NCBI GenBank assembly: GCA_937884085.1
Contig: CAKZYD010000209.1
Span: 1 to 34,473 of the forward strand
DNA length: 34,473 bases
Source: an uncultured Sphingomonadales bacterium
GTDB lineage: Bacteria > Pseudomonadota > Alphaproteobacteria > Sphingomonadales > CAKZYD01
Direction of reading: 5' to 3'
The position numbers and the translations under genes are program-made. Positions within the stretch are counted from its first letter, which is position 1. Each line of letters starts with the position of its first letter. The notes under the pieces were generated by a model. That model had not been told where the DNA came from and ran no database searches. It worked only from the letters and a program-made list of their open reading frames with translations. Positions 9,676-17,441 of the stretch are shown here, one piece after another.

Positions 9676-9690
9676 CGAACACAGTGTTCG
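9676..9690. promoter_or_regulatory. 15-bp operator-like palindrome upstream of the opp operon
   Basis: CGAACAC-A-GTGTTCG, 10 bp downstream of a TATAAT (9661-9666). Confidence 0.45.
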
Positions 9691-9769
9691 GGTTTCTCGA
9701 TCAATGGCCATTTGGCGCGTTTCTCTCGCGGGGCTTTTCACTGGAAGCGCGCTATGCAACGGTAAGCCG

Positions 9770-11359
9770 ATGCGGCCGCTCCTCATTTGTTTTGCAATCT
9801 TTTTCAGCGGGTGTGGTGGGCCGATTGATCGACCAGCGCGTGAGGACAAAACTCATATCGTGCGTGTGAACGATGATGAGGTGCGCACGCTTGACCCTCA
9901 TAAGGTCAGCATTGTGACGGATGGGCGTGTGGTGGGGGATCTTTTTCAGGGCCTCATCGATCTAGACGTATCCGGCAGGCCCATCCCGGGGCAAGCCCAG
10001 TCTTGGTCGGTCAGCGATGATGGCCTGACATGGGTCTTTATCTTGCGACCTGATTTGGTCTGGTCGGACGCAACGCCCCTGTCGGCGGAGGATTTTGTCT
10101 ATTCTTTCCGCCGCTTGGTGCTGCCTGCAACGGCTGCGCCCTACGCCAACTTGGTGAACGGCTGGGTCGGCGCGCGGGCCATCTTAAAAGGCGAGGCGCC
10201 CGCGGAAAGGCTTGGCGTCACCGCCCTTGATAGTCAAACGCTAGAGATACAGCTGATCCGGCCAGAACCAGCACTGCTTAACATGCTCGCCTATGCCGCT
10301 TTGGTGCCTGTACCGCGGCATGTCATTGCCAAACATGGTGATGCGTGGAGCCGGCCTGGAACGCTCATCGGAAATGGGGCTTACACCTTAAGCAGCTGGC
10401 GGCGCCAAGCCTCCATGGAGATGGTCAAGAACCGGCGCTTTCATGCCGCTGACAGCGTAGCGCTGGACCGCGTCACCTATGTTCCCATTAGCGATGAAAT
10501 GGCAGCTGTGCGTCAGTTTCGCGCTGGCGAGGTTGATATTGTTCCAGATTTTCCGGGAACCATGGCGGCGGTGCTGGAGCAGCAGCTGGGCGACCAGGTC
10601 CATATCGGCCCTTATTTGACGACCTTTTATTGGGTTTTTAATACCACCAAGCCGCCCTTCGATAGTCCCGCTGTCCGCCGCGCCCTTTCGATGAGTGTGG
10701 ACCGGGAAGCCATCATCAAATCCATCATGCGCACTGGCAATGCGCCCGCTTATGCCATGGTTCCGCCAGATACAGGAAGCTATGGCCCAGCTCATTTGCC
10801 TGATTGGGCGTCTTGGCCGTTGGAAGCCCGGCGCACTGAGGCGAAGCGTCTATTAGAGGCGGTCGGCATTACGCCTGCGTCACGGCTCGAAGTGGTCCAT
10901 CGCTATAACACGTCTGACACCTATCAACGCATTGCCTTGGCGATCGGCCAAATGTGGGCGGAACTTGGCGTCGATCTCGTCTTGTTCAACAGCGAGACTG
11001 CGGTGCATTATGCTGCCCTGCGCTCGGGCGACTATGTGCTGGGCAGAGCGGGGTGGGCGGCGGATTATGCTGCGCCGGAAAACTTCTTGTTTGTCTTCGC
11101 AAGTGCCAGCAAAGGGCTCAACTATCCACGCTATCGAAACCCGCGCTATGATGAGTTGCTGGACGCAGCGGTATCAGAAAGCGATGTGCCAACGCGCATG
11201 GCGTTGATGCGGCAGGCCGAAGCGATCTTGATCGAGGACAGCCCGATCCTGCCGATCTTCTACTATGTGTCAAAATATCTCGTTGCAGACGACGTCACCG
11301 GCTGGAGCCCAAATGTGCTGAGCGCCCATCGCAGCCGCTGGCTTGGGTTTGCACCATGA
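9770..11359 (+). CDS. oppA: Oligopeptide ABC transporter substrate-binding lipoprotein (OppA-like, SBP family 5)
   Basis: Lipobox MRPLLICFAIFFSGC; LDPHKVSIVTDGRVVGDLFQGLIDLD; DGLTWVFILRPDLVWSDATPLSAEDFVYSFRRL. Start at 9770 favoured over the ORF start at 9656. Confidence 0.85.
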   Translation: MRPLLICFAIFFSGCGGPIDRPAREDKTHIVRVNDDEVRTLDPHKVSIVTDGRVVGDLFQGLIDLDVSGRPIPGQAQSWSVSDDGLTWVFILRPDLVWSDATPLSAEDFVYSFRRLVLPATAAPYANLVNGWVGARAILKGEAPAERLGVTALDSQTLEIQLIRPEPALLNMLAYAALVPVPRHVIAKHGDAWSRPGTLIGNGAYTLSSWRRQASMEMVKNRRFHAADSVALDRVTYVPISDEMAAVRQFRAGEVDIVPDFPGTMAAVLEQQLGDQVHIGPYLTTFYWVFNTTKPPFDSPAVRRALSMSVDREAIIKSIMRTGNAPAYAMVPPDTGSYGPAHLPDWASWPLEARRTEAKRLLEAVGITPASRLEVVHRYNTSDTYQRIALAIGQMWAELGVDLVLFNSETAVHYAALRSGDYVLGRAGWAADYAAPENFLFVFASASKGLNYPRYRNPRYDELLDAAVSESDVPTRMALMRQAEAILIEDSPILPIFYYVSKYLVADDVTGWSPNVLSAHRSRWLGFAP

Positions 11360-12276
11360 TAGGTGTGCTGGCCTCGCGCCTGCTGTGGGCCATCCCGACC
11401 ATGCTTGCCATTATTACGCTTGCGTTTTTCATGATGCGCATCGCGCCTGGCGGGCCTTTTGATGGCGAAAGGGCGATGACGGCGGAGGTGAAGGCCAATT
11501 TAGAGCGCGCCTATAAGCTCGATAAGCCCGTTTACGTTCAATATGGGCACTATCTTGCAGGCGTGGTGCAAGGCGATTTCGGCCCCTCTTTTCAATATCG
11601 CGACCAATCCGTCAGTGGGCTGATCCGGCAAGGCCTTGGGCCAAGCCTGCTGGTGGGCGGGCTTGCCGTCAGCCTTGCCTTTGTCATGGGCATGGCCTTG
11701 GGCATCACAGCTGCCACGCATCAAGGCGGCGTTGTTGACCGGCTGACGATGGCGCTTGCCTCGCTGGGCCTTGCCTTGCCGAGTTTTGTGATCGCGCCTT
11801 TATTGGCGCTCGCCTTTGGCGTTGGGCTGCGGTTGTTTCCGGTCGCTGGCTGGGGCACAGCGGCGCATTTGGCGCTTCCGGTTTTTGCTTTGTCGATCCC
11901 CTATGCCGCCAGCATCGCCCGGCTGACCCGGGGCGGTATTCTCGCCACAACGTCCGCCCCCTTTGTGCGCACGGCGCGGGCAAAGAATGTGTCACCGGCC
12001 CGGATTTTGTGGCGCCATATCCTGCCGCAGGCGATCATGCCGGTGGTCAGCTATTTAGGCCCCTCGGCAGCAGGCGTCCTCACCGGCTCGGTCGTGATCG
12101 AAACGATTTTTCAAATCCCAGGCATTGGCCGCTATTTCGTGCAAGGTGCTCTCAACCGGGATTTCACCTTGGTGATGGGGGTTGTGATCGTCTATGCGGC
12201 CATGATCATCGTCTTCAATCTGCTGGTTGATCTTGTCTTGCAACGCCTTGATCCGCGCACCCGGAGCACAGCCTAG
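11356..12276 (+). CDS. oppB: Oligopeptide ABC transporter permease, OppB type
   Basis: RLLWAIPTMLAIITLAFFMMRIAPGGPFD; C-terminal ETIFQIPGIGRYFVQGALNRDFTLVMGVVIV. Start overlaps the previous stop. Confidence 0.88.
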   Translation: MIGVLASRLLWAIPTMLAIITLAFFMMRIAPGGPFDGERAMTAEVKANLERAYKLDKPVYVQYGHYLAGVVQGDFGPSFQYRDQSVSGLIRQGLGPSLLVGGLAVSLAFVMGMALGITAATHQGGVVDRLTMALASLGLALPSFVIAPLLALAFGVGLRLFPVAGWGTAAHLALPVFALSIPYAASIARLTRGGILATTSAPFVRTARAKNVSPARILWRHILPQAIMPVVSYLGPSAAGVLTGSVVIETIFQIPGIGRYFVQGALNRDFTLVMGVVIVYAAMIIVFNLLVDLVLQRLDPRTRSTA

Positions 12277-13073
12277 TGCCCCGCGCGGCCTTTTGGATCT
12301 TTATGGCTGTGGTCATCCTGTGTTTTGTCGGGCCGTTTCTCCTTCCCTTTTCTGCCGGGCAGATGGATTTGCTCGATACCTATGCGCCGCCATCCCTTGC
12401 CAGCGGCCATCTGCTTGGCACCGATGCGCTGGGCCGGGATGTGCTGGCCAGGGTATTGGAGGCAGGCCGGGTTTCCTTGGCTGTGGGCTTTGCCGCCACG
12501 CTGGCCAGCAGTCTGATCGGCGTCTTCTATGGCGCGGTTGCTGGCTATCGGGGCGGCACCACCGATCAGCTGATGATGCGCTTTGTCGACGTGGTCTATG
12601 CCCTGCCGTTCATGTTCTTCGTAATTGTCCTCATGGTCATTGTGGGCCGGCAGGTTTGGCTTATCTTCGTTGCCATCGCGGCTGTCGAATGGCTGACCAT
12701 GGCGCGCATTGTGCGCGGGCAAACCGCCTCTCTGCGGCAAATGGATTTCATCAAAGCCGCGCATGCCATGGGCCTGCGTGATGGCGTTATCATCCGGCGT
12801 CATATCGTGCCCAATTTGGCGACCCCGGTGGTCATTTTCGCCACCTTGTCCGTGCCGCAGGCCGTTATGATCGAGAGTTTTCTCTCCTTTCTGGGCCTTG
12901 GCGTGCAGGAACCGCTATCCAGCTGGGGCAGCATGATCCAGCAAGGGGTGGCGGATATGGAATTCGCGCCCTGGCTGCTCATCGCGCCGGCAGCCGCCAT
13001 GGTCGTCACGCTGGTATGCCTTACTGTGCTGGGGGATGCGGCCCGGGATCGCCTGGATAAGCGCGCCACATGA
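12276..13073 (+). CDS. oppC: Oligopeptide ABC transporter permease, OppC type
   Basis: HLLGTDALGRDVLARVLEAGRVSLAVGFAAT; ESFLSFLGLGVQEPLSSWGSMIQQG. GTG start overlapping oppB. Confidence 0.88.
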   Translation: MPRAAFWIFMAVVILCFVGPFLLPFSAGQMDLLDTYAPPSLASGHLLGTDALGRDVLARVLEAGRVSLAVGFAATLASSLIGVFYGAVAGYRGGTTDQLMMRFVDVVYALPFMFFVIVLMVIVGRQVWLIFVAIAAVEWLTMARIVRGQTASLRQMDFIKAAHAMGLRDGVIIRRHIVPNLATPVVIFATLSVPQAVMIESFLSFLGLGVQEPLSSWGSMIQQGVADMEFAPWLLIAPAAAMVVTLVCLTVLGDAARDRLDKRAT

Positions 13074-14617
13074 CGCTCGCAGTGGACAGCTTGCGCATTG
13101 CCTATGCTGGCAGCGCTGTTGTGGATGGGGTTTCGTTCAGCCTTCCGCCTAGCAAATGCCTTGGCGTCGTCGGAGAATCAGGCTCTGGTAAAAGCCAGAT
13201 GGGCCTGGCCTTGATGGGCCTTCTCCCTGCCACCGCTGAGACCGATGGCACAGTCCACATCCATGGCGAGGCTTTGCCTGACGTTGCCCGGCGCGACCAG
13301 TTGGCCATGGTGTTTCAAGACCCACAATCGGCCTTCTGCCCCCATATGCGTATTGCGGACCAAGTGTTTGAAGCCATGGGCGGGCGCGATGCTACTGCGG
13401 CGGCCGCCTTCTTGAAGCAAGCGGGCCTTTCGAACCCGGAGCAAGTGCTGGCCGCTTATCCCCACGCCCTGTCCGGCGGCATGCGCCAGCGGGCCATGCT
13501 GGCCATGGCCCTGGCGCGCACGCCTTCGGTCATTGTTGCCGACGAGCCAACGACCGCCCTCGATGCAGAGGTGCAGCTGGCGCTTTTAAAAGAGTTCGCC
13601 GCCGTCAAAGCGAGCGGTGTGTCGTTGATCCTGATCAGTCATGACATGGGGGTCATTGCTGGCCTGGCCGATGATATCCTGGTGATGCAAAATGGACGCG
13701 CTGTTGAGCAAGGCGCTGCCGAGGCCATTCTGCGCCAGCCGCAACACCCTTACACGCGTGATTTGATTGCAGCGGCGACGCTGAAACAGGCCGTCCCAGC
13801 ACAAACACAAGCAGGGCCAGTGTTGATCGAAGGCCGCGGCCTCACCAAGCGCTTTCCTATGCCGAAAGCCCATCCTTTCGCGCGGACCCACGTGAAGCAG
13901 GCGCTGGTCGATGCGGCCATTGAAGTCCGGGCTGGCGAAACGTTGGCCATTGTTGGCGAATCAGGGTCAGGCAAGTCAACGCTGGCGAGCCTGATGCTTG
14001 GCCTTGCGCCGCCCAGCGAAGGTGAGGTTCTGTGGAAAGGCCAGCATTTCACAGCCCTTCCGCCACAACATCAAAGGCGGCTGCGCCGCCATGTGCAGCC
14101 GGTCTTCCAAGACCCCTTTGCCAGCTTTGACCCGCAGCGCACCCTCGGGCGATCTATTCAAGACATGATCGACCTGCACGGCACAAACCACAGTGTTGAG
14201 GCGCTCCTTGCGTCTGTGAATCTGTCGCCAGATATTGCAGAGCGGTACCCGCACCAAGCCTCTGGCGGACAAAACCAGCGCGCAGCCTTGGCCAGAGCCT
14301 TAGCGGCGGACCCGGAGGTCCTCGTCTGTGATGAAGCACTCAGCGCGCTCGATAAGACCACGCAAGCACAAATCCTGGCGCTCTTACAACGCATCAAAGA
14401 AGAGCGCGGCCTTGCCATGTTGTTCATCAGCCACGACCTGGATGTGGTGGCTGCCATTGCAGACCGCATCGCCGTCCTAAAGGACGGTCATATGGTTGAG
14501 ACGGGGCCTGTCCAGCAGATCATGCAAAGCCCGCAATCGCCTTATACGCAGCGCCTATTGGCAGCGCAGACTGTGCCAGATGCAGCCGTAATGCGCGCGA
14601 AGATTACAGCGTCTTGA
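13070..14617 (+). CDS. Fused oligopeptide ABC transporter ATPase (OppD-OppF type)
   Basis: Two Walker A motifs (GESGSGKSQMGLA, GESGSGKSTLASL) and two signature motifs (ALSGGMRQRAMLA, QASGGQNQRAALA). Start overlaps the oppC stop. Confidence 0.9.
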   Translation: MTLAVDSLRIAYAGSAVVDGVSFSLPPSKCLGVVGESGSGKSQMGLALMGLLPATAETDGTVHIHGEALPDVARRDQLAMVFQDPQSAFCPHMRIADQVFEAMGGRDATAAAAFLKQAGLSNPEQVLAAYPHALSGGMRQRAMLAMALARTPSVIVADEPTTALDAEVQLALLKEFAAVKASGVSLILISHDMGVIAGLADDILVMQNGRAVEQGAAEAILRQPQHPYTRDLIAAATLKQAVPAQTQAGPVLIEGRGLTKRFPMPKAHPFARTHVKQALVDAAIEVRAGETLAIVGESGSGKSTLASLMLGLAPPSEGEVLWKGQHFTALPPQHQRRLRRHVQPVFQDPFASFDPQRTLGRSIQDMIDLHGTNHSVEALLASVNLSPDIAERYPHQASGGQNQRAALARALAADPEVLVCDEALSALDKTTQAQILALLQRIKEERGLAMLFISHDLDVVAAIADRIAVLKDGHMVETGPVQQIMQSPQSPYTQRLLAAQTVPDAAVMRAKITAS

Positions 14618-15587
14618 GCCAATCGCGCCGGGCGTTGAAGGCTGCCAGCGGGAAGTCGGTGAAGACGCCGTTCACGCCAAGATCGAAGACTGCTTTATAT
14701 TCATCCCCCGGCGTTTTGAACGGCGCAGGCACATCATCGGACCGGAATGTCCAGGGATAGATCTTCAGCCCAGCGTCTTTTGCCGCTTTCACAAGCCCCG
14801 AATCTTTCAGGTCTGGCGTGACAAGCGCGGATTTGTTTGGGCCAATCGCATCGGCATATTTGGCAATCTCCGCCATATCCGGCCAATCGTCCGGGCCGCG
14901 CAGATAGAGAAGCTGCACCTTATTGAGGTTCTTCACCTTCGGCATGCTTTTCAGGAAGTCAGGCTCGAAGCACTGCATGAAAGACGTCTGCAATTTGCCT
15001 GCATTTAAGCGGTCAAAGAAGGGCTGCAACGCTGCCAAAACATCAAAGCCCAGCGAGGCAGCCACCGAGGGCTGCTTAATCTCTGGAAACAGGCGCCAAT
15101 AGCGAAACTCGGCCTCTTCCAAGACCTCAGCAAAGGTCGGAATGGTATAAGTATCATCGAACGCGCTTTTACGGCCTTGGACAGGCGTTCGCGCGCGCAG
15201 CTGGCCAATCTCTTCCAGCGTGAAGTCTTCGGCAAACCAATCTGCCTCTTTCCGGCCAGGCTTGGTCGTGCGCCGGTCCGCGAATTGCGGCAGGTCGGCG
15301 ACATTGGTTGTCGTCGACAAATACCGGTCATGGCGGCAGATCAAATGGCCGTCTTTGGTGAACACGAGGTCTGGCTCAATGGCATCGGCATAGAGCGAAT
15401 GTCCCAAGCGGTAGGCCCCGAGCGTATGTTCCGGGCGCTTCCCAGAGGCACCGCGATGGGCGATGATCATGGGCTCTTGCGGCGGCTTCAGCTTCATGGC
15501 CTCCTCCGCTGTTGCCTTTGACCCTATGCTGCTGGCCAGCAGACTACCGCCTAGCCCAGCAACAGCCGTGCGCCGTGTCCACTTCAT
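14604..15587 (-). CDS. glpQ: Glycerophosphodiester phosphodiesterase, Tat-type signal peptide
   Basis: MKWTRRTAVAGLGGSLLASS twin-arginine-like leader; MIIAHRGASGKRPEHTLGAYRLGHSLYADAIEPDLVFTKDGHLICRHD catalytic motif. Confidence 0.9.
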   Translation of the reverse strand: MKWTRRTAVAGLGGSLLASSIGSKATAEEAMKLKPPQEPMIIAHRGASGKRPEHTLGAYRLGHSLYADAIEPDLVFTKDGHLICRHDRYLSTTTNVADLPQFADRRTTKPGRKEADWFAEDFTLEEIGQLRARTPVQGRKSAFDDTYTIPTFAEVLEEAEFRYWRLFPEIKQPSVAASLGFDVLAALQPFFDRLNAGKLQTSFMQCFEPDFLKSMPKVKNLNKVQLLYLRGPDDWPDMAEIAKYADAIGPNKSALVTPDLKDSGLVKAAKDAGLKIYPWTFRSDDVPAPFKTPGDEYKAVFDLGVNGVFTDFPLAAFNARRDWLKTL

Positions 15588-17428
15588 ACCACAGGCTCCA
15601 AGGTCGTTTCATCTGGGGCGCCGCCGGGAACAACGCGAAAGACCGGGCCGTCCTTGGCGTCAAAGTCGCGGGACTTGACCGTGGAGACATAGTGGTAGCG
15701 CGCAATAGCCTCCTCCCGCGTCAACCGGATGGTGACATAGCCGCGGTCCTTGGCGTTCATGTATTTCACATCCGGTGAGGCGTCCTTTAATCCCGCTTCA
15801 ACGGTCTCCGGCGCGATAGGCAAATAGCCTTCGAACCCAGGGGATGAAACCGACGGTGTTGCCACTTCCCAGCCAACAGGCCCGCGCTTATCCGTTAGCT
15901 GGGAGACCCAGCTATTGTGCGTGTCGCCGGCTAAGACGATGAGATTTTTAGCAAATTGTCGGGCCTGATCAAACAGGCGTTGCCGCGCTGCCGGATAGCC
16001 GTCCCACGCGTCCATATTGAGGGGCAGACCAAAGGGCACCAGCTGCGCAACAGCGCGCAGACTTTCGCTCAGCGCGTTATCTTCGTCACTGGCATAGGTC
16101 CCAACGTCTTTTGGGATGAACACCTTGGCCATTAACACTTGCTGGGCCAAAATTTGCCATGGCTGTCCGCGTTTCTTGGAGCCTTCGAGCTGTGGGCCAA
16201 GCCAGGCTTCTTGTTCCTCGCCCAGCAACGTCCGGGCCGGCTCCTCCAGCTTTTCCTTAAAGCCGCCGACGTCGGGCAAATAAGTCAGATAAGGTGGTGC
16301 GTCTTTGGGGTCAAAAGTGCGAATAACATCCAGGTCGAGCAATGGCTTTGGCGGCTTTTCGCGCATATCAAAAGGCACCGCCAGTCGCTCGACTTTTGTG
16401 GCGGCCATAGTCGCTTGTGCATCCGGCGTGCGCAGCGGCTTTGGATTGTCCTGGTCGCTCACATCCACAGCGATGGTGCGCGGGTCAAAGTCGGTTGCGT
16501 AGTTCAGCTGCTTGTCGCGGCCCCATAGCCTTGTGTCCAACACCACGAGGCGGGCCAAATCGCCTAGATCGATGCTGCGCCAGGGCCGCCGCATATCCGC
16601 GCGGGTTGGCATCCACTCATCATAGGCCTTTAAGGCCGCATCCCGGCGCTCTTCAAACAGTCCTTCGGTGCCGGGTTGATGGTTTTCTGCGCCCGCAGAC
16701 CATGTATTATTGCTGATTTCATGGTCATCCCAAATTGCCACAAAGGGGTGGGCTTGATGGGCTGCTTGTAAGTCTGGATCTGACCGGTAGAGCGCATAGC
16801 GCTTGCGATAGTCTTGCAGCGTCAGGATTTCCGTTTCAGGGTCAGCGATGCGCCCCTTGGCTTCAACGGATGGGTCCGAATAGGTCCCCTTAGCATATTC
16901 ATAAATATAGTCGCCCAGATGCAGCACGATATCGATATCGGCATTGGCGGCGATTTGGCGATATACATGGAAGAAACCATAGGGATAGTTGGAGCATGAG
17001 CAGCTCGCAATGGTCATGCTCTCCACATCGCCCACTGGCAAGGTCATCGTGTGGCCAACGGGGGAGACTTGATCCAGCGCTTTGAAGCGGTAGACATAGC
17101 GTTTGCCCGGTTTGAGGCCGGACACATCGATTTTGACGGTATAATCACGGGCCGCGCTTGCCGTCCCCTTGCCTTCGGCCACAAGCGCGTCAAACGTGTC
17201 TGTTTCCGAGACTTCCCACGTGACTGGAATTGGCGCGTCAGCGGCGTCTACAGACACTCGCGTCCACAAGATCACGCGGTCTGAGAGTGGATCCCCGCTG
17301 GCAACACCGTGCTGGAAGATGGGAGCGGCTTCTAAAACTTCTTCCTGCGCACCGGCCGCCGCTGCGGCCGCGCCAAGCCCCATGGCTTGAAGCATGGCAC
17401 GGCGGCCAATTGTGAAGCGTGATGTCAT
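15584..17428 (-). CDS. phoD: Alkaline phosphatase D family phosphodiesterase/phosphatase (PhoD), Tat-type signal peptide
   Basis: MTSRFTIGRRAMLQAMGLGAAAAAAGAQEE; FQHGVASGDPLSDRVILWTRV; HLGDYIYEYAKGTYSDP; AIWDDHEISNNTWSAGAENH; VLAGDTHNSWV. Confidence 0.9.
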   Translation of the reverse strand: MTSRFTIGRRAMLQAMGLGAAAAAAGAQEEVLEAAPIFQHGVASGDPLSDRVILWTRVSVDAADAPIPVTWEVSETDTFDALVAEGKGTASAARDYTVKIDVSGLKPGKRYVYRFKALDQVSPVGHTMTLPVGDVESMTIASCSCSNYPYGFFHVYRQIAANADIDIVLHLGDYIYEYAKGTYSDPSVEAKGRIADPETEILTLQDYRKRYALYRSDPDLQAAHQAHPFVAIWDDHEISNNTWSAGAENHQPGTEGLFEERRDAALKAYDEWMPTRADMRRPWRSIDLGDLARLVVLDTRLWGRDKQLNYATDFDPRTIAVDVSDQDNPKPLRTPDAQATMAATKVERLAVPFDMREKPPKPLLDLDVIRTFDPKDAPPYLTYLPDVGGFKEKLEEPARTLLGEEQEAWLGPQLEGSKKRGQPWQILAQQVLMAKVFIPKDVGTYASDEDNALSESLRAVAQLVPFGLPLNMDAWDGYPAARQRLFDQARQFAKNLIVLAGDTHNSWVSQLTDKRGPVGWEVATPSVSSPGFEGYLPIAPETVEAGLKDASPDVKYMNAKDRGYVTIRLTREEAIARYHYVSTVKSRDFDAKDGPVFRVVPGGAPDETTLEPVV

Positions 17429-17441
17429 GGACTGAAGGTCC

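Noticed and set aside
9676-9690. CGAACACAGTGTTCG as a LexA/SOS box
   Set aside because: Spacing between CGAAC and GTTCG is 5 rather than 4, alphaproteobacterial LexA uses GTTC-N7-GTTC direct repeats, and the downstream genes are not SOS-like.
12273-12803. 176-aa minus-strand ORF antisense to oppC, and similar long antisense ORFs (e.g. 12227-12781, 24757-25260, 27165-27671)
   Set aside because: Shadow ORFs from moderately high GC; no recognisable domains, RBS or independent spacing, and they oppose well-supported genes.
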